Below, piece by piece: positions 36,337 to 46,256 of a DNA stretch of 64,000 nt. The translations under genes were made by a program, and so were the position numbers. Source of the DNA: CAZHRK01 sp964534555 (GTDB lineage Bacteria > Babelota > Babeliae > Babelales > RVW-14); NCBI GenBank assembly GCA_964534555.1, contig CAZHRK010000004.1, forward strand, positions 50,655 through 114,654, read 5' to 3'. Numbering within the stretch: position 1 is the stretch's first letter; each line of letters opens with the position of its first letter. Under the pieces are notes generated by a model that made no database searches, had not been told where the DNA came from, and worked only from the letters and a program-made list of their open reading frames with translations.

Positions 36337-36369
36337 GCTACCGCAATTACTCTCTCTTTCTCCTTTAAT

Positions 36370-36401
36370 AAAAGAGGGGCTGTTTAAACAGCCCCTCTTT
36401 T
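36370..36401. terminator. Bidirectional terminator after dnaK
   Basis: A 32-bp perfect palindrome (AAAAGAGGGGCTGTTT and its complement) followed by TATTTTTT on the plus strand; on the minus strand it can also end the ankyrin gene. Confidence 0.9.
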
Positions 36402-36416
36402 ATTTTTTCTACCGGC

Positions 36417-37277
36417 TCACGGATAAAAAGTCCGTAAAGATTCCATCTGAGATCTCGCCCTTTTGATTACTGACTTACTTGCATCAGTAGATGCCTTGTG
36501 AAGTTGTATCGCAGTTTTTATCGACTCAAACCCAGGCTCAGCAGCAAGCTCGTCGGATGATTTGCCGGCTCCATCACGGAGCTCAAGCTGACCTGGCTTT
36601 TTCAAAAATGCAGTAACAAGTTCTGGTGCCTTTTGTGCAATCGCTTGATGAATAGGTGCGCGCCCCATGCTACATTGAATCGTAGGATTAATCTCAGCAT
36701 GCGCTAATAATGCCTCAACAGCTTCAAGGGCAGCTGAAACACTAACCGGTGAGCCAACCAAGCGCACCCCTGTTGACCACATCATATCATAACAGTCAGA
36801 ACACCCGATCACCGCCATGTGTAACGGTGTAAAACGCCTGGTTGATGGTGCATAACGACTTTTATGAGCATCGTACAAAATAACACGGGCCTGAGGCAGA
36901 TTATTACTATTAGGCTCGGCCCCTTTTGCAAGAAGCTTTTTAATTGCTGCCGCATCACCCACAAGCGCGGCATAATGGAGCGCTGTGTAGCCACAAGCAT
37001 CTTGTAGATTAATAATCTGACTCACATTATCTTGTGCAAGGAGCATGTCCAAAATATCATGCGCGCCCCTCCCAGCAGCAGCGTGCAAAAGCGTGCGGCC
37101 AGGATGAACTCTAAGGCTGATGTAATTTTGAGCGAGCGTTGTTGCAAGCTGCGCACGGGTTGTAGACTCCCACGTATCAGCGCTACTATTACTCGCAGCT
37201 GCAAGCTCAAGTCTGTACGCATGAACTGAGTTTATGTGAGCTGCGGCTACCAAGCTCACAAGTATAATATATTTCAT
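36417..37277 (-). CDS. Exported ankyrin-repeat protein
   Basis: A 286-residue protein with a signal peptide (residues 1-20, cleavage after V-H-A) and about four to five ankyrin repeats: G-R-T-L-L-H-A-A-A-G-R-G near 60, C-G-Y-T-A-L-H-Y-A-A-L-V-G-D near 95, R-F-T-P-L-H-M-A-V-I-G near 148 and G-R-A-P-I-H-Q-A-I near 206. A 40-residue insert separates the second and third units. Ankyrin proteins often bind partner proteins and in intracellular bacteria are frequently delivered to the host. It starts 39 bases after the upstream exported-protein gene and is probably in its operon. Confidence 0.88.
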   Translation of the reverse strand: MKYIILVSLVAAAHINSVHAYRLELAAASNSSADTWESTTRAQLATTLAQNYISLRVHPGRTLLHAAAGRGAHDILDMLLAQDNVSQIINLQDACGYTALHYAALVGDAAAIKKLLAKGAEPNSNNLPQARVILYDAHKSRYAPSTRRFTPLHMAVIGCSDCYDMMWSTGVRLVGSPVSVSAALEAVEALLAHAEINPTIQCSMGRAPIHQAIAQKAPELVTAFLKKPGQLELRDGAGKSSDELAAEPGFESIKTAIQLHKASTDASKSVIKRARSQMESLRTFYP

Positions 37278-37316
37278 CTAACCAACCCTGCTTTTACTTA
37301 CATACAATTAATTAAG

Positions 37317-39014
37317 CTATTTAAAAAGAGTGCCAATCACTGTGGCCAAGCGCTCAATCATTGGGCAAGCCTGCTCAATAATCTGACAAATCGTATGAGC
37401 TATGGCTTTATTATCACCATCAATCAGCGCTCCAGGCTCAGCAGGCAGACCAAGCGCGTGAGTATACACTGATCGTTCAATTACATCTGAACTACCTGGT
37501 GCCAAACTCTTGTACGAACTAAATAATGTTGCAAGCGTCCAGTCACGCTCTTGATAAACAGTAAAACTGCCTAATGACGAGTGGAGAGCATCAAGCGTTC
37601 GTTCGTATGCAAATCCAGCCACAGCAAGGTAGCGGTCAAAATCTTCATTAGTACTGCGCTCTCCGCTTGATAACCCCAAGCGATACAACGTTATAACCTT
37701 ATGCAGAGATACCAATGATCTAAAAAATTGGATCAACAATTCATCCACAACCATGATATTCAACGAGCCATCAGCCAAAGCCGCACTAAGGTTGCTCGAA
37801 CATGACGTTAAATTCCGTGCTGCTGTTTCAACATACTCATGTCGAGCTGCCTCGTCTCTCGTCCACAGGTCTCCAAGGACTCGCTCTTCAAATGCGCTAC
37901 AAAAATCCCTCTTAGCCGCAAATGCCGTTTTAAGCTCATGCATGCGTGACTTAAGCAGGCTAAAGGCGTTTCTCAGTCGCGTTAAGACTGGTGAACCAGG
38001 GGAGAGCGAGACAAGGTAACTTATGAAGGCTTCTTTTCGATCACGAATTTGACCCTGCGTATAATACCGCCCAGATGATCTGCCGCCACTCGCAGCTCCT
38101 GCTGCTGCACTAGAGTAAAGCCCAGAGTCAGCAGACATCACAGACGCGCGGTCAGAAGGATAGTCATCATCATAACTAATTGTACTTGCATCACTGAGTG
38201 TGCTTAGATCAGCATCGCTGATTGGCGATAGCGAGCGCACGGTTGAATCATCTACACTGCCATCAGAATGAGTGTGTGGTGTTAGAATATTTCTTAGCTG
38301 ATCCATTTTTAGTGTTAAAAACCGTAAGCTCGTCAGATAATTTTTTAGTAAAATAAGCTCTTGCACATCAGCCGCATCATTAGGCTTAAATCGATACGCC
38401 CCATCTGTATCAAGCTCTAAAAGCTTTGTTCTAAAATTATCACCCGAAGCAACGTTTTTAAAATGTACAAGGGAAGCAGCCTCTCTCTCTGCAGGATCAA
38501 CTTCTGCCACGCGATCAAAAATATCTTTGCTTTGGTCACCCGCCCCGCTTGCAGGCTGCGGATAAGCAAGACCCAAAATGTTCCTCACAGAGCGCATAGA
38601 CAATTCAAATTCATTATTATGAGTCTGAGTGTAGTACGCAAGCTCATGGTGGACAAAGTACATAAATCTCATGATAGAAAAAACATATGCTTCAAGGCGG
38701 TCAAATTCGCTTGCAAAAAGGGCAGTGTGAATCCCTTTTAAGGCTAAAACATGTTTTTGAATAAGGCGCTTTCCATCAGAGTCAAGCTCACAGGTAACAA
38801 TCCCACGATCATCCTTACAAACCTCAAACACACGGCGCAAAAGCATGGCAACAAGGCTATTTGCTTTTGAAACAGCAACCTTAATCTCTTTTCGCTGCTC
38901 AGGGCTTGGAGCAAAAACTAAATCCGCTGCGCCGCGGCATGGGCTGACACAAAAACTCACAACCACAAAAAAAAGATGCGCGCGCCATAAGGCGCCCTTA
39001 CCAAGATTAAGCAT
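37317..39014 (-). CDS. Large exported helical protein
   Basis: 565 residues from the ATG at 39014, with a signal peptide (hydrophobic A-H-L-F-F-V-V-V-S-F-C-V). Two helical regions (about 25-235 and 310-560) flank a Ser/Asp-rich low-complexity linker (about 245-305, with S-D-A-D-L-S-T-L-S-D-A-S) and an Ala/Gly-rich patch. The linker resembles that of the exported protein at 11280-12191. No known domain. Its gene precedes the ankyrin gene on the same strand. Confidence 0.65.
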   Translation of the reverse strand: MLNLGKGALWRAHLFFVVVSFCVSPCRGAADLVFAPSPEQRKEIKVAVSKANSLVAMLLRRVFEVCKDDRGIVTCELDSDGKRLIQKHVLALKGIHTALFASEFDRLEAYVFSIMRFMYFVHHELAYYTQTHNNEFELSMRSVRNILGLAYPQPASGAGDQSKDIFDRVAEVDPAEREAASLVHFKNVASGDNFRTKLLELDTDGAYRFKPNDAADVQELILLKNYLTSLRFLTLKMDQLRNILTPHTHSDGSVDDSTVRSLSPISDADLSTLSDASTISYDDDYPSDRASVMSADSGLYSSAAAGAASGGRSSGRYYTQGQIRDRKEAFISYLVSLSPGSPVLTRLRNAFSLLKSRMHELKTAFAAKRDFCSAFEERVLGDLWTRDEAARHEYVETAARNLTSCSSNLSAALADGSLNIMVVDELLIQFFRSLVSLHKVITLYRLGLSSGERSTNEDFDRYLAVAGFAYERTLDALHSSLGSFTVYQERDWTLATLFSSYKSLAPGSSDVIERSVYTHALGLPAEPGALIDGDNKAIAHTICQIIEQACPMIERLATVIGTLFK

Positions 39015-39099
39015 ACGTCCCCCCATAAGCCCAAGGCATTAAATTTCTATCTGCACTAATCATAGCAGGATTGCAAGCTCTAAAGTCAATTCTTATACA

Positions 39100-39133
39100 A
39101 AAGAGTTTGCCACTGTCAGCGGGCAAACTCTTT
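39100..39133. repeat. Perfect 12-bp inverted repeat between divergent genes
   Basis: AAAGAGTTTGCC (39100-39111) and GGCAAACTCTTT (39122-39133) with a 10-base loop. It lies upstream of both the 39014 minus gene and the 39220 plus gene, where a terminator is not expected. It could be an operator or leader hairpin. Confidence 0.6.
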
Positions 39134-39219
39134 ATTTCGAGGCAACAAACAACATAGACTCATAATCATGACTCTTAAAAAGCCGAATACTGACTAAAAA
39201 ATAATAGGGGGCCTTCCTT

Positions 39220-42200
39220 ATGAAGTTATTACGGATATTACAATTAGTAGTCCTCGGATCTTTACTGCATAATGCAGGCTTTACAGCTGTAGAAAGCAAA
39301 GACCCAAGCCCTACGGCTGGCGCTGCTGCTACAGCAACGAGTATAACGTCAGAAGGTCTCATAAGACTCATTAGCAGTGTTAAAGAAATGTTTGATGCTG
39401 GCAGCCTTACTGCAAGTATCAGATCTCGCCTAAACTATGTACCTGCTGGAAACGCTCGAACTGGCGATTTAGAAGTTAATAATTCGCTTATAAGCAAATT
39501 ATTTGGTTTTATTAATCAAATTCATAACAACGCTCGAGCATCTGCTTTTGCAACATTATCAATTGAAGAGGCAGAAAGATGCCTAGTTATTATGCAAGAT
39601 GTTCTTGCGAGGATTCCAAGTAGCTTTGTCTCTGTATCTGATTCAGATAATCCAGTGGTTTTAGATTCAGTAAAAATAGATGAAGCGCTTAGACGTCATG
39701 GCATAACTGTTCCTAGTGATAAAACATTTTTTGATTATGCAAACGCTGTAAAAACTTTTTTTAGTGTTCGCTCAAACGATGATAAAAAACTTGCTTTTGT
39801 TGATACGCTTCTGAATAGCACTCTTTCACGAAAAATTGAAACCGTTGATGGAAAGAGAATTGGAGTCGTTAAAACAGACGGTGAAGAAGGAAACTTTATA
39901 CGAATGCTGTGCTACCACTTAGCATTTGCAGCTGAATACGACTCCGCTGGTGTTCTACCCCAAGTACTTGACGAACTTTCTGAGTGCATAGAAGGTGAGA
40001 TGCGTATGGTACGCGCCTTTAATAGGGTATTAACAAACGACATTCAGCCTCTTTTATTAAAACTAGAAGTTTTAGAATCTGATGAAGTCGTCACCCGCTA
40101 TCTAGTGTCACTCGAACATTTAGCACTTATTACTCGTGACGGCGACTCATTCCTTCGCACTAAGCTAGATGCCGATGCATTCCGCAAAATGTATGGCACC
40201 GGCACTTGGCCTGGTGATCTTTATCACAATAAATATAATACCACTGATGGCATCTATACTGAACTTCAAAGAATTTATGGAGCCTTTCAGCTTCATGTAG
40301 CAAAACTAAAAATACAAAACTCTATCATTCCAGCGCTCCTACGGGCCAAAGGAGATCGTGAAGCAAGCCGCCGTATTGAAGAAGCACAGGCAGCAGCTCG
40401 TGAGGCTCAAGCAAGACGTCGCGCAGCTTTTATGGGGCAAAAAGAACGCTTAGAATATCTACAATCAGCATGCAAAAACCAAGCTGATGAAGCTATCAAG
40501 GATCTTAATACTATACAAAAAAGAGTCGGCGATAGCGTTGCTCCCATCGTACAACCTGCCTGCGAAGCAATAAGAGCAGAGGTTGCAAGTTTTAATGCAA
40601 TAATCACACCTCTCATCAAAGATTTAGATGAAGACCGTGAAGTAACAGAAGCACAAGAAGCACCATTAAGCCTACAAAGTGCAAAAACACGTATGTCTAT
40701 AGATAAACATTTTTTAGACGCTCGAGATAAAATTGAAAGCCAAGCCGCTACAAAAATTCAAACTGCTTTCCGCGGGTACAAGGCACGCAAAGAGTTTAAA
40801 GTATTAAAAGCTGAAGAAGCTGAAAGAGAAGCAGTAGCAAATGCAAAAGCTGATGCTTTTAGAAAACAAAAAGAAGACCAGCGCGCTCGCACAGCACTAC
40901 AAGCATGGCTTAAAGCCGCGCAACAAGAATCTGCAGCAGGAGATATTCAACGCGTTTGGCGCGGCAAAAAAGGCAGAGACAAAGCAAAAGGGCGTAAAGC
41001 ATTTATTGAAAAGCGCAAAGAAGCAGTAAGCGCGTTTGAAAAAGATGCTCGCGATTTATTTGATGCTTTTGATGTTTCACGACTTACAAAAAACCTCGAG
41101 CCACTTGCAACCTTTTTAAATGGACTAGACACCTCACAAGAAGATGAGGCAATAACAGAAATCATAGCAATCAGCAGCCAAATCGAAGCTGATGCTGACT
41201 CATTTGTCAAAGAAAATGAAGCAGTTGCCACAGCGAACAGAGAAGCAATCGAACAAGCCGAAGATGATAAATCCCTGCTCAGCGCTGTAGAACAAGCAGC
41301 AGCATGGGCATCTAGGTCTCGCGGACTTAGATTCTCGCTGCTGGAATCACGAATGAAATCAGCAGTAAAAGAAGTCTCTAACGTAATGAGACAGTTTGCT
41401 TATGCTGTTAGTGGTATGAGCGATGGCGAGCATAAAGTCATCGCTTCAGAAGTACGAGCACAATGGGAAGACGCAGTTATCGCAACAAACAATACGATTG
41501 AAATAGCTACATCTGGAAAAGAGTTTTATGCAATAAATTTCAAAGAGCTTTTATCAGCAGCACAAAGGCTTACTGTCATCGCAAACGCAGCACTTGAGCT
41601 ACAAGACGCAGTCGAGAGCATCAGCATTATGCTTGATGGGGATGATACTGTTCCGGGCGTACTGCTAGAGCTAGGCAAAGTTGATGCCGCAGAAGACATA
41701 GCAGCGCTTAGAAAACTTGCATCAGATGAGCTAGACAAAGTAAAATCATCGGACGCCTGGAAAGGCAAATCAGCAGATAAAAATATTGCACGACTCGCTG
41801 CAAATGCAGTCAAAAAAGTAAATGACGCAGTCGTAGAAGTTATAAAAAAACATGGATTAGAAATCGATTTAAGCAAATATAAAAAATCAGTCAAAGAAGA
41901 CATCACCGGTCTTACTAAAGTTGTTAAAAAAGCTTTTGTAGAAACAAACGGTTTATTCAAAAAAATCCTTGCTGCAGATAGAGCAAAAGATGCTCGCGAT
42001 AAAATTATTAGATTAATCGAAGAGCGCAAAGAACGTATTTTGGCGACTATCAGCCTCATAGAAAAAACATCTGGAAGCGAGCGCTTTAAACATATTCAAA
42101 GGCTTAAACAACAACTAGTTGTAGAAAGATTACATGAAAAGCTACAACAAGTTATCGATGAGTATTTTGCAAAGAGAGCTATGCCTGCAGAGAAAGACTC

Positions 42201-44673
42201 AGCTGAGGCACAATTAAACAAAGCCCTATCATCACTTACAGAAAAGCTCTCATCAGTGTCTTTATGGATTGATGATCTACATGAAGAGACACTTGCTCGC
42301 ATGGAAAAACAAGCAAAAACACTTATGCCATACTTTAAACAAGCTGCGAAAAAATTACCTACGAAAAGAGACCCATCTGTTAAAAAAACACGTAAAGCTG
42401 TAGAAATATTAGAAGACGATGCTGACAAAATAACCCCTGCACTCCGTACCAAATATGAAAAACTAGCAGGCGCTCAACAAGACGGCGAGACAGATGACGA
42501 CTACCTCAAACGAGTAAAAGCAGCGCTAAGCAAATCATATAAGAAGCATAAAGATAAGGCTGCACTAAAAACGAGCGAAGCCTCTGTTATGTTTGAAGAC
42601 GAAACGCTTAGACCAACCAGCATAGAAAGAGCCACAGAAGAATCTGACAAATTCAGCTACGGAGCAACTGTTGATCAAGAGACATGGCTCGCTAGCAGAA
42701 AATCACTCAGCCTCACCGCACTAAAACGCTCAATTAAAGGAGCGCATGATGCTGTCATGATCCTTGTAAAAGATATTCAAGCACAACTTACAGAGCTTAA
42801 AGGGGACGATCGCTTAACCAGCGACCAAAGACAAAAACCAAATCAAGCGATAGCTCAGGCAAAAGAGCTCCTTAAAATACAAGAAACAAGCACAGACAAA
42901 GAAGAACTAGAGGGTGCAAACGAAACAATACTTGGTTTGAAAAATGAGCTTATTCAATTAAATGAGCTGCTGAGCGGCTACATAACTTCAGCGCGCGAAG
43001 AGCTTATAACGAGCATAACAGCTAAAAAAGAATCCCTTAAGAAGCTTTATGACGAAATTATAGAAGCTGGTAAATTTACATCAGACAAAGCAGAGACTCA
43101 AAGAAGAGCTGCCTCTCACTTTGACGAAGCAAAAATACGCAAAATCTCAACCGATACGCTTGCAAACATGAGAGAATTCATAGCCGAAATTGATAGAATA
43201 ACAGCGACACTTGGCCGCATAATGAAAGCTCAAGCTGGAGCAATTATTTATGAACCAAAAGAAGAAGACGTTAAAGAACTATCTGTAAGACGCCTCCTTC
43301 GTGAACGATCAAAAATGATTGCGCCAACTATCGCTACAACCGCAGCAGAAAAAGATCTTGGACCATCTATCGATGTTTTACGAGCAATACATGAAAACAC
43401 AGTCTTAGCAAGAAGATCAAAGCGTGACACAACCACAGATATTACTACGGCACTTAAACAGCTTGATGACAAGCCAGCGCAGAGAACACTTAGATCTGCT
43501 GATACTAAAAACACAGCCGCCGTCCTTACAGCACTTCTTAATTTACTCGACAAGGCAAAAGGGCTTACAGCTGCCAACTGGTATGGTGACCACGTTAGCT
43601 TTGCAGTACTGAACGAAGATACACATAGAGAATCTGCTCAGAAAGCTCTTGGTGTAGAAGTTTGGAAGCTGCTTATGCGCCTAAGCACCGATGACCTAGA
43701 TTTGATCGATACCCAATTTACATCAACAAAGCTGCCTAAGATTACACCGCCTGCAGCGCCTGTGGCTACGGCCGGCGTGGCTTCAACAGCAGATGCAGCA
43801 TCATTGACCAAGTCAGCACCTGCTGCACTTACTTCACCTGGTAAGCCGGCCACGGTAACAGTGCCAACGGTTGATCCAAAACAACTCAAGCACGCTGAAA
43901 CTCTAGCAAATGCGCTGGTAAAAAATGCAGACACATTTACTGCAGCAAAAACAAATCCGGCGCGAACAGCTGCTTGGGCAAAAGTATTTGATGGCGCTGG
44001 CGTCGCGGCTGCTATCAATGAATTAACAGACAGTGCGCACCCTACGCTCATCACTGATGAAGTGACAGCAATTATTGATGCGTTAAAAGCTGGTGTTTCT
44101 ACTGGCGGATTCAGTGGTGTGGCAAACGTGGGCACCAAGCGTATTCCGTATAAAGACCTATATGTAAAAGTAAAAAGCATTCTTGATAAAACACCGGTAA
44201 CACCTGCGTCACCAGCGGGATCTGACGTCTCAACAGATACAGCAGAATCAGCTGACTCTGTTGGCACTGCCGACTCTGCCTTGAGCACAGCAGCTGCGAG
44301 CGCACCAGCGCTTGATCCTGAAGCGACAGCAGTTGTAAGACTCTTTGAAGCTCGTAAAGCAGACCTCTCTGGAACAAGTACTCCAGGGCAAAAACGAACA
44401 GCATTTAATGCGATCATTAAAGAGCTAACAAGCAAATACGCAAGAACAGGTGGGACTGCTACCGATGTCGCTCGTAAAATAACAGCAGGCTTAAGCACGC
44501 TTGACCAGCGCGCGATTGGTAGAGAATTGCAACGCCTTGGCATTCAGCTCCCAACTCGCGACACCTTAGTTGGCAGCATATGGGATTTCTTTATGGCCGC
44601 GCTTAATAGCGCAGCCCAAGCAGCCCGCACTGATGCACCAGCTGCTGACGACGTCAGAGATCTTATGGAGTAA
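39220..44673 (+). CDS. Giant exported coiled-coil protein with two IQ motifs
   Basis: 1817 residues with a signal peptide (M-K-L-L-R-I-L-Q-L-V-V-L-G-S-L-L). The body is mainly Lys/Glu/Ala-rich helix and coiled coil. At about residues 508-526 there is a textbook IQ motif (A-A-T-K-I-Q-T-A-F-R-G-Y-K-A-R), and at about 571-588 a weaker one (A-G-D-I-Q-R-V-W-R-G-K-K-G-R). IQ motifs bind calmodulin or myosin light chains in eukaryotes. The C-terminal third (from about 1500) is rich in Ala, Thr and Pro and may be an extended stalk. ATG preceded by a GGGG-rich stretch; the frame is intact throughout. It ends at a 44-base palindromic terminator. A host-interaction role is inferred only. Confidence 0.75.
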   Translation: MKLLRILQLVVLGSLLHNAGFTAVESKDPSPTAGAAATATSITSEGLIRLISSVKEMFDAGSLTASIRSRLNYVPAGNARTGDLEVNNSLISKLFGFINQIHNNARASAFATLSIEEAERCLVIMQDVLARIPSSFVSVSDSDNPVVLDSVKIDEALRRHGITVPSDKTFFDYANAVKTFFSVRSNDDKKLAFVDTLLNSTLSRKIETVDGKRIGVVKTDGEEGNFIRMLCYHLAFAAEYDSAGVLPQVLDELSECIEGEMRMVRAFNRVLTNDIQPLLLKLEVLESDEVVTRYLVSLEHLALITRDGDSFLRTKLDADAFRKMYGTGTWPGDLYHNKYNTTDGIYTELQRIYGAFQLHVAKLKIQNSIIPALLRAKGDREASRRIEEAQAAAREAQARRRAAFMGQKERLEYLQSACKNQADEAIKDLNTIQKRVGDSVAPIVQPACEAIRAEVASFNAIITPLIKDLDEDREVTEAQEAPLSLQSAKTRMSIDKHFLDARDKIESQAATKIQTAFRGYKARKEFKVLKAEEAEREAVANAKADAFRKQKEDQRARTALQAWLKAAQQESAAGDIQRVWRGKKGRDKAKGRKAFIEKRKEAVSAFEKDARDLFDAFDVSRLTKNLEPLATFLNGLDTSQEDEAITEIIAISSQIEADADSFVKENEAVATANREAIEQAEDDKSLLSAVEQAAAWASRSRGLRFSLLESRMKSAVKEVSNVMRQFAYAVSGMSDGEHKVIASEVRAQWEDAVIATNNTIEIATSGKEFYAINFKELLSAAQRLTVIANAALELQDAVESISIMLDGDDTVPGVLLELGKVDAAEDIAALRKLASDELDKVKSSDAWKGKSADKNIARLAANAVKKVNDAVVEVIKKHGLEIDLSKYKKSVKEDITGLTKVVKKAFVETNGLFKKILAADRAKDARDKIIRLIEERKERILATISLIEKTSGSERFKHIQRLKQQLVVERLHEKLQQVIDEYFAKRAMPAEKDSAEAQLNKALSSLTEKLSSVSLWIDDLHEETLARMEKQAKTLMPYFKQAAKKLPTKRDPSVKKTRKAVEILEDDADKITPALRTKYEKLAGAQQDGETDDDYLKRVKAALSKSYKKHKDKAALKTSEASVMFEDETLRPTSIERATEESDKFSYGATVDQETWLASRKSLSLTALKRSIKGAHDAVMILVKDIQAQLTELKGDDRLTSDQRQKPNQAIAQAKELLKIQETSTDKEELEGANETILGLKNELIQLNELLSGYITSAREELITSITAKKESLKKLYDEIIEAGKFTSDKAETQRRAASHFDEAKIRKISTDTLANMREFIAEIDRITATLGRIMKAQAGAIIYEPKEEDVKELSVRRLLRERSKMIAPTIATTAAEKDLGPSIDVLRAIHENTVLARRSKRDTTTDITTALKQLDDKPAQRTLRSADTKNTAAVLTALLNLLDKAKGLTAANWYGDHVSFAVLNEDTHRESAQKALGVEVWKLLMRLSTDDLDLIDTQFTSTKLPKITPPAAPVATAGVASTADAASLTKSAPAALTSPGKPATVTVPTVDPKQLKHAETLANALVKNADTFTAAKTNPARTAAWAKVFDGAGVAAAINELTDSAHPTLITDEVTAIIDALKAGVSTGGFSGVANVGTKRIPYKDLYVKVKSILDKTPVTPASPAGSDVSTDTAESADSVGTADSALSTAAASAPALDPEATAVVRLFEARKADLSGTSTPGQKRTAFNAIIKELTSKYARTGGTATDVARKITAGLSTLDQRAIGRELQRLGIQLPTRDTLVGSIWDFFMAALNSAAQAARTDAPAADDVRDLME

Positions 44674-44690
44674 AAAGACACCATGCTATA

Positions 44691-44734
44691 AAAAAGAGAG
44701 AGGGGTGCCCGTACGGGCACCCCTCTCTCTTTTT
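44691..44734. terminator. Very strong palindromic terminator
   Basis: A 44-base perfect palindrome centred at 44712/44713: A5, GAGAG, AGGGGTGCCCGT and its complement, ending in T5. Either strand can terminate. Confidence 0.9.
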
Positions 44735-44740
44735 ACCTAA

Positions 44741-45236
44741 CGGACCGCTCGATCAAACCCGCAGGCACGCTCAGCGCGAGCGGTAAGGGTAGTCGCCAGA
44801 CCGGATACAGGTTTGGCATATCAAATATAAAAATTCATTTTCAGGGGCAATTCCTAAACAGGAGACAGGCTTTTTGGGGAAATTGCAAAACAGGAACAGG
44901 TTTTGCTTATAAATATATTGAAATACATTTTTATATGCGGGCCTGTTCCTGCCCGCCCGACCCTAGTGGCACTGTTCCTGCCTAAGAGGATCCTAGCAGT
45001 CGACTGTTCCTGCCCGCGCCGGCCCCAGCTGCCTATAAAAGCGTTTATTTCTATCCCCGCTCGCCCTGAGCTTGTCGAAGGGTCTGATCGAGCGGACCTT
45101 TAGGGTAGTCGCCAGACCGGATACAGGTTTGGCATAAGATTAATTATGATACATTTTTATACGCGGGCCTGTTCCTGCCCGCCCGACCCTGGCGGCTCAC
45201 TGTTCTTGTTCTGCGATTACCCCGAATAAAAATATG
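44741..45236. repeat. Mosaic of short direct and inverted repeats
   Basis: No gene. Repeat A (35 bases, AGGGTAGTCGCCAGACCGGA...) is at 44786-44820 and 45102-45136, identical. Repeat B (42 bases, core GCGGGCCTGTTCCTGCCCGC) is at 44923-44964 and 45149-45190 with one difference. CAGGAACAGG at 44891-44900 faces CCTGTTCCTG at 44942-44951; more CTGTTCCTG copies are near 44971, 45004 and 45169. CCGCTCGATCA (44745-44755) is inverted at 45085-45095. TCGCCCTGAGCTTGTCGAAG (45061-45080) is a motif known from intergenic repeats in many bacteria. Confidence 0.8.
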
Positions 45237-46247
45237 TTACGGCCGGCCTTCAAGCGCAGCGTACCGCGGTGCACGCTCACGATAATACTGCACAATACTG
45301 GTCTGCAGATTTTTTGTAACCTTATCATCATTAATCGGATTCGAGCGGTTATACACTGCAAGCATATCAGGGATAAAAAAGAATCTACCCGCCGCCATCT
45401 CAAGCATTGCAAACGAAAGCCCGGTGTCATAACTAACCGCAGGCAGCTTGCCATCGATCATTAAATCTTCACGCTTAATTTTTTTTGCAAGCCAGGCATA
45501 AAACGTGCGTGGGTGGCCAGCGTTAAACGGTGCAGAACGATACAGCGCAGCACTCACTTCTGCATGCGTGTATTTTCTGATGCGCGAATGCCTTGCTTTA
45601 GGGTACAGCACGAAGCTGCCAAACGTCATCCAGACTTCACCCGTTGGGAGCAAATCATCTGACCTCATCAATCGCTTAGGAACCTCCTGCTGGAGGGTCG
45701 GGTCAGTGATGCAGTACACTTTATTAATCGCCTCAAGCGCGCCAGGAAGCAGCGCGTCATCACCATCAAGCGTGACAATTATGCTATCATCAGGCGCACG
45801 ATCAAGGACATCAAAAACACCCTGCAACTGGTGCATGCGCTGAGCATGACGAATAAGCGTAACGCGCTCAGCATTACCAGTAGCACGCACATAATGCTCA
45901 ACAAGATCGGCAGTAGCATCAGTGCTGCAGTCGTCAACATAAATCACATGATAATTGTCATACGCTTGTGCAAAGACAGACTCAAGATTAAACCGATAAA
46001 AAAGCGAATTATTGTACGACAAAATCATAACGATAAGCTTTTTGTTGACCGGTGGATGGTACGATGAAAGCAACTTCTGCATGCTTGTCCAGCTTGGTGC
46101 GCGCTTGTGCTCAAGAGCATGCTGCACATTAAGCATAAATGCTTCTGCAGGGTCATGCGGCTTTGCGCCCTGCTCTTGCGCACAGATACCAGCTCCCTGC
46201 ACAAGCAGCGTGATAATACAATACGTTATGCCAATAAAATAGTTCAT
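45237..46247 (-). CDS. Family 2 glycosyltransferase with signal peptide (copy 3 of 3)
   Basis: 336 residues. A hydrophobic signal (residues 4-22, ending I-C-A) precedes a GT-A domain: nucleotide-binding start L-I-V-M-I-L-S-Y-N-N (about 71-80), V-D-D-C-S-T-D at 104-110, and the metal-binding D-G-D-D at 161-164. Family members transfer a sugar from a nucleotide donor. The C-terminal part (Y-D-T-G-L-S-F-A-M-L-E-M-A) is shared with the two genes upstream. GAGGT precedes the ATG. It is the last of three tandem paralogues with 9- and 15-base gaps. Export of a nucleotide-sugar enzyme is odd unless the hydrophobic segment is a cytoplasmic-facing anchor. Confidence 0.8.
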   Translation of the reverse strand: MNYFIGITYCIITLLVQGAGICAQEQGAKPHDPAEAFMLNVQHALEHKRAPSWTSMQKLLSSYHPPVNKKLIVMILSYNNSLFYRFNLESVFAQAYDNYHVIYVDDCSTDATADLVEHYVRATGNAERVTLIRHAQRMHQLQGVFDVLDRAPDDSIIVTLDGDDALLPGALEAINKVYCITDPTLQQEVPKRLMRSDDLLPTGEVWMTFGSFVLYPKARHSRIRKYTHAEVSAALYRSAPFNAGHPRTFYAWLAKKIKREDLMIDGKLPAVSYDTGLSFAMLEMAAGRFFFIPDMLAVYNRSNPINDDKVTKNLQTSIVQYYRERAPRYAALEGRP

Positions 46248-46256
46248 ACCATTACC

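Noticed and set aside
43638..44543. 301-codon minus-strand frame inside the 1817-residue gene
   Set aside because: Lies antisense to the Ala/Thr-rich tail of an intact long frame; composition explains the absence of stops.
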